From Archilochus colubris (lineage: Eukaryota > Chordata > Aves > Apodiformes > Trochilidae): DNA of 64,000 bases. Both the position numbers and the translations under genes were made by a program. The notes below the pieces were generated by a model that saw nothing but the letters and a program-made list of their open reading frames with translations, had not been told where the DNA came from and made no database searches. Below, piece by piece: positions 39,104 to 49,145 of the stretch; position 1 is the stretch's first letter, and each line of letters opens with the position of its first letter. Where the stretch lies: contig CM041083.1 of assembly GCA_023079485.1 (NCBI GenBank), forward strand, positions 105,911,054 through 105,975,053. Direction: 5' to 3'.

Positions 39104-39163
39104 AAGCTTTTGATTTTTTGCTTTCAGGTTTTGGGGAGCTCTTAGTGTCTCTCTGCTGGTGGA

Positions 39164-39172
39164 GGGGCGGGG
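39164..39172. promoter_or_regulatory. GC box upstream of the ADAMTS1 TATA box
   Basis: GGGGCGGGG, a classic Sp/KLF-type site, lies 100 bp upstream of the TATA box. Further GGGGCGGG-type matches occur near 39446 and 39775-39790 in the same CpG-rich block. Confidence 0.45.
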
Positions 39173-40138
39173 AGAGCCGGGCAGGCACCGGGTCCCGCGG
39201 TCACTGCTGAGGCGGCGTCGGCTTCCCCATGGCCGAGGCGCGGCGGTGAAGAGTGAGGGTCTGCGAGCGGAGCCCCCGTTCCCGTCTCTCTGCCTGTCTC
39301 TCCTCCTTCTCTCGCTGCCCGTGTTCTTCTCGCCGCCTCCTCAGTTCTCCCCAGCAGCGGCGGTCGGGGAGGAAGCTCCGGCGAGTCCCCGCTCGCCCCT
39401 CCGGCAGCCCCGGGACGGTCCCGCCAGCACTTCCACGGCCCCACGGGGCGGGGGGGAACTGAGTCCTTGCAAGAGCGGAGCAGAAAACAGAGCGAACGCT
39501 GCCGCCACCCCCAACCCTCCGCGCCGGACCGGCCGGGACCCCTTCGCTGCGCTCCGGGCGCCTCCGCCGTGCGGGGTGAGTGCGGCAGTCAAGCCGGCCG
39601 ATGCCGCCCTTTATGGGGTTTGCCCGGGCCGCCCCCACCCCCGGCGCGGCCCGCCGCCCCCCGCCGCGCCGCCCCTCGGCCGCCGGCCGCTGAGCTCACT
39701 GCGTGCGTAACGCGGCCGCGGGCGGCCCCCTCCTCCCCCTTTCTCCTTCCCCCCTCCCCCCCCACCGCCCCCGACGGGGCGGGACAGGACGGGGCGCGGC
39801 AGAGCCCGGGGTCGGCCCTTGGCTGCCGGGCGAGGGGCGGGTTGCGCTCAGCCGCCCAGCGTCTCTTTCCCCCCCTCTCCGGTACCCGCCCGACGGCGGG
39901 GCTGTGCGGGGCGCTGAAGTAAGGGGGTGCCCCGCCGCCCCCCGCCGTCACCCTGCACTCCGATTCGCTCCGCGATGGCGCCCGGCAGAGCGGGCCCTGG
40001 GCCGCCCTCGGTCCCCACCCCACCAGTCCCCGGCGCTTGGGTCACCGCCAGGGACTGGTGAGCGGCAGGTGGACGGTCCAGAGCTCCTGGGGTGGGGGGA
40101 AGTAGGAAGATCCCTGGTTCTCGCGTTCGTGGCTTTTA

Positions 40139-40168
40139 ATTTTATTTATTTATTTATTTATTTATTTA
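40139..40168. repeat. TTTA microsatellite
   Basis: About seven copies of TTTA at the edge of the CpG island, followed by ordinary AT-rich sequence. Confidence 0.9.
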
Positions 40169-41564
40169 ATTCATGCCCTTTCACAGCCCTAATAGCTACA
40201 GTCAGCCGTGCACCTGTACTTCTGGGAAACGGTTTCTTTTAAATAACTTAAACAGAGACATTTACGTAGGTCCAGCCAATATTTTCCTTTGAAGCCCTGA
40301 CCAACCATAGTAGTACGGCTAATCCACTTAATTCTTTGTGTGCAACTTGCGTGTGATGTGCGCAGCCCGAGTAATACTGCTTTCTCCTTGTTGAGGCCTT
40401 TTTTGGAGGATGAGAGCAAAGGAGTGGTGAGCAAATGTGGAAGTGGAAACAGAGGCAGTGTACCTGTTGGTGACAGCTCCCGGGCTTCCAAATTATACAG
40501 ATGCCTTGGTGCCACTTGCTGTGCTTTACACAGGTGTAAAACCCAGGCTGAAAATAAGCTGTAGCAAAATTCATCATCCTTGTGACAGAGGAAACATTTC
40601 TAAAATTCAACATATCCAATCTTCAATCCGGATGTAGTGTCCCATTTGTAATCCCACAGAATGTAAACCAATTTAAACCATGTCAGAATAACTCAGACCC
40701 ATGCTTCTCTGTCAGTTGCATGGTCTGACTTCCTTCTAAGAACACATGCATTTCACATGGTGTTCTCTAAGTCATGAAAGTTTAAAAATGCAATTTTTTT
40801 AAACCAAAAATGTATGGAAAAATGAACACAATTTTCCAGTTAGTTATTCCACAAAAGTGCTGTTGTGCCACATAGGGATGAGCAAATTAAAAATGGGCCT
40901 CAAAATAAAGGATTTCTCTTGGTATACAGCAGGAAATGCTGGACTTTTAAAGCAGAGTCTTGGCTTTAACAGGCTGTGGCTGCCGCCCATTAATGCATTA
41001 GGAGCGGAAATACCCACTCGGTTATAACAGGCCCAATTTTTTGCTTGAGTCTGAGCTGAGTGCCAGTCTCTCCCCATACCTTTGAGCTCTGCAAATGCGT
41101 ATCCAGCTCTGTTATGCTTTTCCTAGGACAGAAAATTTGCAACAAAAGAGCAGTGCGCTCACCTCACTGTTTATTTTGTGTTGTACGTGATACCTACCTA
41201 GTTGTATGCATTTTGATTTTTTAGGAATTATAAGTTTAAAAGCCTACAAATATTGTATATGAAACGTAATTGAAAGTAAAGAATTTCTGTAGTTTATTTT
41301 TAAACAGATGTTAATTCAAAAGAGCTGTATTTGTGAAGATATTAATCAACAATACAAAATTTTCCTAGTCTGTCAGGATAACCAGTGTGATGCATAGATA
41401 AGCAGGGACTACAGCTAGGTCACTTCAGTGTCCAACAAAACATGCCCAGTCTGCCCCTCTGTGGTAATATTCTGCTGTTACTTTTTGATGTAAAATCTCA
41501 GATTTTAAAAGGTCCTGACCACCTTAAAACTGGCTTTTTTGCTGCGAAAAGCCTTCTCGATCTT

Positions 41565-41578
41565 CCACCAGGTGGCAC
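41565..41578 (+). promoter_or_regulatory. CTCF-like site, full core match
   Basis: CCACCAGGTGGCAC fits every position of the CTCF core consensus CCASYAGRKGGCRS, forward orientation. It lies 2.5 kb upstream of the ADAMTS1 start codon. Binding is inferred from sequence. Confidence 0.6.
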
Positions 41579-42156
41579 TCGCCTATAAAAAAAAAGTTTC
41601 CTCGAAGAGTGTGTCACAGTTCATCCACCCAGATCTCAAACTGTGGTGGAAAGGCTTGGCTTACATTTTGGTACTGTTCTTAACAATTCCACGATTAAGG
41701 CAAAAGTTTTCCTCGTCTTTGTATAATATCCAAGAAAGTGTTTTAGAAAAGTACTCGGCAATTGCCTTCCCTCCCTGCCTCGTAGCTGGATGTGCTGCTG
41801 TGGACACAAACAGGCACCGAAGGGCTTTGCACTGCAGTATGAAGGAACATTTACAAGAGGTTTGCTGCCTAACAAATGTGTGGTGTTGCCACACACCACC
41901 CCTATGGTCTTGCAAGCACTTAAATCTCTTTTCGTGAACAACCCCAGGCAGTTTAGATGGGTTATTTGAGACTACACTGAACATGATTTGCAATCTACAT
42001 CGTGTCTACTCTGTAGCAACTCCAATCAGGATTGCGAAATCTAAACGACCTGAACGTTTGCAGAATTGCACTTTGTGGAGTAAAAACCTAGAAAAGGCAT
42101 AAACCTTCTCTTTTAAATAAATTACTAATTCTTGGGAAAAAAAACCCAAACCAAAC

Positions 42157-42185
<29 letters not shown>
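42157..42185. repeat. A29 homopolymer
   Basis: Twenty-nine A preceded by an A/C-rich stretch. It lies between two CTCF-like motifs. No retrogene body is recognisable beside it. Confidence 0.9.
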
Positions 42186-42188
<3 letters not shown>

Positions 42189-42224
42189 AGGAAATATACC
42201 AAAAAAATTGTACCACAGAAAAAG

Positions 42225-42238
42225 CCACCAGATGGAGC
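42225..42238 (+). promoter_or_regulatory. CTCF-like site, one mismatch
   Basis: CCACCAGATGGAGC differs from the CTCF core consensus at one position (A for C at the end of GGC) and has the same orientation as the site at 41565. Confidence 0.35.
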
Positions 42239-42490
42239 TAGTAGATCGTCGCATCGTAGTCTACAGTGCAAGCACAGTTTTTTATGGATTAGACCGAGGT
42301 TTTTTATCAGTATCTGAGAGGTACTAGCAGTAGTAAAGTTTCAATTGCTTTGCCAGTGTTTATATAAACTGCTGTTTCCAAAATTAAAAAACAAACTAAA
42401 ACAGCAAACGAAACCCTGGACTTTTCAGCCAATATGTGTAAATGCTGCTGAATGATCGCCTCTTTAAAAAACCTATGATTTAGAATTAAA

Positions 42491-42504
42491 ACAGCAGATG
42501 GCAC
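42491..42504 (+). promoter_or_regulatory. CTCF-like site, one mismatch
   Basis: ACAGCAGATGGCAC differs from the core consensus only at its first base and has the same orientation as the other two. Confidence 0.35.
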
Positions 42505-45500
42505 ATTCGGCCCACTGAATAGGGGAATAACCATCTGACGCTGGTAAAAACATACTCAAAAGAGTACTTCCATAACCTTAGGCCATTTTTTTTGGTCAGA
42601 AATTTACCTGTTCTTGCAGAACTCTTTTTTTTTTTTTTTTTCCCCGAGTTGCTGCCAGTGACTGCAGAAATGTTTGCCAATAATCAATGCTTCTACCTGA
42701 GAACTCTTCTTAATTGTTGAGTGTCATGACTGGTTTGGTTTTGGGATTCAGGATGAGTGCCTGTTCTCAACAAGATTATTTATGGACTGTTTCTTTATGA
42801 TGTCTTTTGTGATATCCATGATTAGCTTCTTATTTTTAAAATATATTATTGATTTTATTGTTATTAATTGCTTTTTTTTTTGTTAAGCAGGATAACAAGG
42901 TTAAAAGAGAAAATCCAGTTTTGACTAAGCATTTTGATACTTGGAAGTAATGGGAAAAAGCCATCAGAATGACTTTGTTATGCCCATCATAATTTTCATG
43001 AGAAATACAACCATTCCCTTCCCTCCCCTTCCCATTCCATTTATTTTCTTCTCTATTTTTTATTTTGAGGAGAATCATCTGTTTTCTTATAATTTCTGCC
43101 TGCATATGAGATAATTATCGAAGTTTATAAAAAAAAGTAGATACAGAAATTGTAGGAGGCCCTATATTTTATTCCTTAATAGCATATATAGGCCTAGATG
43201 CACTCAAAATGAAGTATCACCAATTTTTTCTGCTTTCCATTAGTAAACTTTTATAAAAATTGGATTCAGTGGGAACTTGGTCTACCTCTAGCTAATCATA
43301 AAATCAAACATTTTATTTTTCAGCAAGTATAATGCACCAGACTTTGGGGCTCAGGATTTAGGTTAGTTCAATTTAGAATCATAAGGGCAGCCAGGAACCT
43401 TGATTTAGTTTAAACTCAATAACATCTGTAGAAATAAGAATCCATTTATTTGGTGCTGGTCTTTATTAAAATCACAAAGAAATCTCCTGTAGATACTTTG
43501 CACTGACTAACGCAATACCACTTTCATCATTTCAATGCAATTACAGGCATTATAATTGATGACAGAATTTCTCTCTTAAAGAAACCTTTTATTTGGTACA
43601 GGGAGGATCATATGTAATCCAGGTAACCTTGCGTATCTCATAACAACAATGTTATCATCTGTCAAGCTATATTTCGGCTGATTTTTTCTTGTGATGAAAA
43701 AGGTATTGTGTTTTGTCCACAATAAACTGTTTTCCACCATTTTATCATTGGGCAGGAGTAGAGGGAAATGAAGAATAGGGAGGGCAAGAGTCAGAGGGAG
43801 GGCAAGAGTCAATTACAGAACACACGGACTCCAGCCATGGGCCTTGCTGTTTCCTTACTGTTTATCAGGCAGCCCTGAACAGTCACCTGTGGCTCTCAGT
43901 GTCCTCCTTATGTTATAGCCATAAGTCATAGTCTTCTCCTGACAATAATATTATGTCAGATCCAGTGATGAAGGTGGCAGTGTGAGCTGTGGTGGGGCTG
44001 ATGTGGAGTGCCTCTCTGTTGCTGTGTGCACCCAGAGGAGGAGACTCTCAATGCATGTTCTGCAGGGGCTGATGTGCTGGGTCCGTGAGGAGGGTCAGCC
44101 TTTGGTCTTGACCTCATAGCTAAAGTGTATTAAGTTCATAACTTAAGTGTATTACTGTCTACTGTAGCATCCCTATCTGATCTGAGACATCAAGGGCTGT
44201 TTAGCACCTTCTGGCTGTTGGATGATTGATGTGCTTATTAGGGTCTGTGAGCTAGAGCATTTTAAGTGGTTGTTCCAAGAGTAGTGAAAGCAAAGCTGTG
44301 CATATATTCAACACTGTTTTTTCTGGCTAAATCAACACCTAAGGAATGGCCTGGCATTTAATTTTATGTTAACCTCTCCCTCCAGCTATTATCAGCCACA
44401 TACTATAGGAAAAGTCTGTTATTATAGCACTGCAAGTCTGAAGAGGGATGTCTGCATAAGAATGTGAATTCAGACATAACTGTATCACACATAAATCCAC
44501 AAGCAAGTGGTTTAAAAGATTGCTGATGTCTGATGTGTCTCACTTTCTGGTGGTAGAAGAATTCCTACTGAAGAATTTGTGTCACAATCTAATTTGCTTG
44601 TGAACAGCTGACCTAAATCCAAATTTTCATGGTGAAAACAACTGCCAGTGTCAAATATACAAAAAAATCTCCCTGGGAAGAAGGGATCAAATAAAAAGAA
44701 TCAGGCAAAACATAATGTTGCATTATAGGATGTCTGCAAAAGTGTTTCAGAAGTTAAATATAACTAATGTTGGCTTCAGAGTCCCTCAGCAACTGGCAAG
44801 GAGCACATTCATGCATACCCCGAGCTCCATGACATTTTGATATTTTTATCACACTGTGATTTCAACAGATACCACACTTTCTCCATGTACTTTGGACAGT
44901 GGATTTCAAAAGCACTGCAAGAAGTGTTACAGTTTCCACCAAAGTCCTCATAATGAAACTGTACCTATTAATTTTTTTTGCCTTCAAGACATCTATGTGA
45001 TGTAGGAGACAATTACCATCCCTTAGTAGACATGAGGATTTGCTGTGCTGATTCCAGAGATATTTTCATCTTGCTTGATAGTGCTTTGCTTTTTGCTCTC
45101 CTGATCTTCTGGATATGTTCTGGTCATTCTTTGTGACCAGAGCATATATAATGCTGATACTGTCTATAAAAATGATCAAGAAATCTGAACATAAACAACA
45201 AATACTTTATGTAGTATTAAATTTGAAGCTGGCCAGTTCCCTTGCTCTTGCTCTAGCACTATCATGCAAACACTGGTGCTGGCTTTGCAGAAACTGTGAT
45301 GTGTCATAGCAAGTGGTGGAAATGGGCACTTGAGGTTGGCTGGCATGGGAAGGGCAAGAAACTTTCTGAGTTGGTATTACTGTCCTGCTGAGTCTATTGG
45401 CTTTATGCAATACTGCTTCCAGACCTAAGCTGCCACATAGATATCATATTGTACTGAAGTTAATGTGCATAAGGATGCACTAATATGAGCATCCATTTTA

Positions 45501-45672
45501 TTAACCTTTGTTTTCATCTGCATATTCTCCCTGTGTAATTTTAATCACCTAATTTACATGCTTTACCTTACCCGTATTTTTGTTTCATCTGCTCTTGCCC
45601 CACCCTTCCTCCCCATTATGCTGGATAATCAAGTGTTGGCAGCACGTGCATTTTAAAAAAGGCAAAAAAACA

Positions 45673-46011
45673 TTAAGGAAGGTGATCAACTACTCTCTGC
45701 TCCCCAAACAATCGATAGACATGTGCAGACTCATCTAATCCATGCTTTGCTAAAAGCTGGATAAGTTTTCCCCTTGGTTTGTTGGGATGGAGCTGGCTCT
45801 CTTGAGCTACAGTTCTCGGACCTCCTCTGGATCTCAGATTATTTACGTACTCTGAGAGGGTTCCCTCTTTTCCTCCCTCTCCATATCCAAAAGGCCTCAC
45901 TTTTCCTGTGTTTGTCTGAAGATGGCCACTGCTGCATAAATGGCCTTTGTAACATTCATGTGAAAACTTTCCTTTTGCTTGGCACAGCTTTTTTCCCTCT
46001 TGAATAACCAT
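45673..46011 (-). CDS. unassigned reading frame of 112 codons, doubtful
   Basis: Opens at the ATG at 46011-46009, or 5 codons earlier if a TTTTTTTGCTAG acceptor-like sequence just upstream is used. It ends with TAA at 45675-45673. The predicted chain is hydrophilic and basic with a balanced composition, for example SEYVNNLRSRGGPRTVAQES and KLIQLLAKHGLDESAHVYRL. I do not recognise the family. It has no signal peptide or membrane segment, and no neighbouring exon is evident. It may be chance, an old retrocopy, or an exon of an unannotated gene. Confidence 0.15.
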   Translation of the reverse strand: MVIQEGKKLCQAKGKFSHECYKGHLCSSGHLQTNTGKVRPFGYGEGGKEGTLSEYVNNLRSRGGPRTVAQESQLHPNKPRGKLIQLLAKHGLDESAHVYRLFGEQRVVDHLP

Positions 46012-48366
46012 GACACCTAGCAAAAAAAGTTAGACTCTTTCTAACTTTGGTTATAAATTCATGTGTGTGGGGTCAGCGTAGTGTCTGCTCTTTGTTACAG
46101 TCCAACACACTGCTTGAGATAACCTATAACCACAGTTTAAAGTACAGACTTCTATTTTCAGGTTCTCTACCACCTATGATAGAGATATTGCACTAATCAT
46201 AAAACTCAAGGTAGTGCTCAAAGCTTTTGATTGCAGTTTTTCCCCTTTTCTTGTTCATCTAACATGGGTCTTGCCCTTTCTTCACCATGTGAAATATTTT
46301 CCTGTGCTTACTATAATGAAAGAGAATTCCCCAGACACCAGTCCCAGGGATAATGGGTATCTTATATAAAAGTTAGATATCTTGGATTTTAAATTGAAGT
46401 ATCTTAGATCACACTTATGGCAGGCCAGAAAACCTTCATCACCTTCCGGAAGAGTGAAAAAGAAGAATAAGTTAAGTTTTTTCAAATATGTGAGCCGCCT
46501 CAGTATGTTGAGAACACAGGGCTTGAATTTATTGAGGTACTGACCTTGCTTCTTTTTCCTTTTGGGAAAATGACAATGTCTTTATGTGTCTGTAGTCTGA
46601 CATCTGGACCACTAAAACCAGCATCTCTGTAGACTCTGTGTGACCAGATGGTGCTACGCTTTCTTGTCAGGGTTGGCACAGAGGTGGCTGTTATGAACAG
46701 CCTTGAACTTTTTTACATGCATTTGAGTACCTGCTCTTGCATAGTAGGTAACAGTTGCTGTCTTAAATCCTGTTTTGCTTTTCAGTAAGAGCCTATGTTG
46801 GTTGAGCAGCCACTGACTTCCATGAGACTTGCATCATGAAAGGAAAAAAACACAGACCCCTCAGCTTACTGCTGGGGTTCTTTGTCTGAAGTCTGAGGCT
46901 TTGAGCCAACATGCAACAGTAGCTGTTTGAGAAGCTAATGGGGAAATGCCTTTATTAGTCAAAAAGCAGAGTGAAATTTTTTGGGGAAAAGGGTATAGAA
47001 TTGAGCAACGGTTCCACATTTCTGCATCCAGCAACTGAATAATGAACCTCAACAGCTCTGAGGTTTCCTCTTGTAAAAAGAGAGGTCTTGATATGTCAGC
47101 ACAACTTTTTTTAAGGCCAAAAGAGTTGCTAGACCCAGTGTTTTCACTAATCTCTGGGCTACCTGCAAGCACATGTAATGGAGATGGTCTGTTGACTTCT
47201 ATCTTGCTGTCAGGCTGGACCTGTATTACCAAATTGAGAAAGTGCTAGCCAGCCAAGCATGAAATACTCTTGCCTGCTTTTGTTCAGAACTGATGAAAAT
47301 AACATGTAAGCGAGTAAAGATTTCAGCAATACATACCCCAAGAGAGAGAACCTTAAAAGGCTGCTTCACTTAAGAGCAAATTTGGGGATTTGCATCAGGA
47401 TCTTTATTTAGATGCTTTAAATCCAGGCATTCATCAATCTATCCTGAGACCTAAGGAAATATTTCAGAAATGCTCCAAGAGATTATATGGTTTTAAAAAT
47501 ATTCTATGTGTCTTTCTTTAATATTTTCTCCTTAGCTGTGCTACAAACTTCTTTTGAGATCAAGGCACAAACTGCCTAAGCTCAAATCCAACAAAAACCA
47601 TAAATGTGGCAAAATCAGTTACTGAATCCAGTAGCTGGGTCTACTCCACTTTATAAAAACTTTTTGGCTTTCAGAAGCCCTCATTAATTACCTCTATCTA
47701 AGCATTATATGTTTTACTCCCTTGTTATGCTTATATGACAAATGTCATTCAGGAGTACCTCCTCAAAACTGTCTAGAAAATGGTATTGTTATTTAACAGG
47801 TAGAAAACTGACTTGCAAAGAGATTCAGCAATTTATTAGCAATTAGACAAAATACCCTTGTTACATCATTGCAATTCACAGACAGCCTCTAGCTCTGACA
47901 GAACTTGTTCAGGACAGGGCTCATGCTGTTGCTGATCTCTTCTTGCTTTTGGACAGGTTAATCTGCATTTTGAACCGGACATGGGATGGCTGCATCTTAT
48001 TTTTTTCTACTCCCAGTTCCCCATGCTTTCCAGTATTATCCTGGAACTTTAGATTGCTTCTTTGTACTTTGATGTCAGGGAAAAAGCAAATGAGAAATCC
48101 TTGATTGCTCTCAGGAATAAAGGCATATAAGTCAGTAAGACTTGTTTGGGTGTCTTGGGATAGAACAGACACCTAAAAGGCCTCCTTCAGTTCTGGATAC
48201 ATTTGTATGTCAGTGCTGACATGCTGTCCTAGTCATAAGCTCAGCTTATCTGGAGGCAAGGCTTCATTACAGATTTTGTCCAACACATCGGGACGCTCCT
48301 TTTATCAATGAAAGGGGTAAGATGCAAGGTTGTAACAGTAAGCTTAGGCTAAAAACTATAGGGTAT

Positions 48367-49145
48367 TGTGGTGGGTTGACCTTGACTAGCTGCCAGATGC
48401 CCACCCAGCTGCTCCCTCATTCTTCCTTCCTCAACAGAACAGGGGGAAGAAAATAAGATATAAAAGCTTGGGGGTTGAGATAAAGATAGGCAGATCAGGT
48501 TTCTTTTACTGTTGCAGGCAAAACAGGCTTGGCTTGGGAAAAATTAAATTTTTGCCATTTAAAATAGAGATGGATGTTGAGAAGCAGATAAAACCTAGAG
48601 ATTCCCCTCATTTTTTAAATTTTTTTTTTTTGTCCTCAGGCTTAATGTCACTCCTTGATTCCCAACACCTCTACCTCTTCCCACAAAGTGACACAGGAAG
48701 ATAGGGAATGGAGTCTTGGGGTAAGTCCATAACAGCTCTTCTCTGTTTCTCCTTCCTCCTTCGATACTTTCCCTGCTCCGTCATGGGGCTTCTCCATGGG
48801 CTGCAGTCTTTCCGAGCTTCAGCTTGGGTTCTTCTCACAGGCTGCAGGGGATGGATCCCTGCTCTGGCACCTGGAGCACCTCCTGCCCCTCTCCCCTCGG
48901 TGTTCTCTGGGCTGTTTCTCACCCTTTTCCCCTCAGGGCCGGGCAGTGTTTCGCCCTCCCTTACAGAGCCCTCCCCTGAGGCGCCGCCATGGTGCCTGCG
49001 GGGCTCAGCCCTGCCCTGTGGGGCTTGGTTGGATCCGGCTGGAACCGAATGGGGCTGGAACGGGGCAGCCCTGGCCACTCCCCACAGGGACCCTGGGGAC
49101 CCTGGCAGGCCCGGGGCACCCGCACAGCGTACCTGTAATACGAAT
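48367..49145 (+). mobile_element. endogenous-retrovirus LTR-like element (solo, 3' end uncertain)
   Basis: Starts TGTGGTGGGTTGACCTTGAC, the opening of an LTR type widespread in bird genomes. Further family-like features are CTGCCAGATGCCCACCCAGC, the TATA-like AGATATAAAAG near 48457, and the repeated CCATGGGCTGCAG / GGCTGCAGGGG blocks with CTGGCACCTGGAGCACCTCC. No gag, pol or env reading frames follow, so it is an isolated LTR or part of one. Where it ends is not clear, and I did not find a convincing target-site duplication. Long open frames across it are GC-rich coincidences. Confidence 0.7.

Larger units (their letters stand above)
38270..40100. promoter_or_regulatory. CpG island over ADAMTS1 exon 1 and promoter
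   Basis: GC-rich, CpG-dense sequence, interrupted only by a short AT-rich core promoter segment (about 39060-39125). It stands out strongly against the AT-rich flanks. It covers exon 1, part of intron 1 and about 1 kb upstream. The many long reading frames on both strands here come from the low frequency of stop codons in GC-rich DNA. Confidence 0.85.
40169..48366. other. intergenic DNA upstream of ADAMTS1
   Basis: AT-rich DNA. It contains the CTCF-like cluster (41565-42504), the A29 run, a T-run near 42625-42640, the unassigned frame at 45673-46011, and a 16 bp direct repeat GGGAGGGCAAGAGTCA at about 43779-43811. Confidence 0.6.

Noticed and set aside
38381..40242. Many 100-198 codon frames on both strands around the promoter
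   Set aside because: GC-rich CpG-island DNA has few stop codons. Only the frame starting at 38997 has signal peptide, prodomain motifs and correct splicing.
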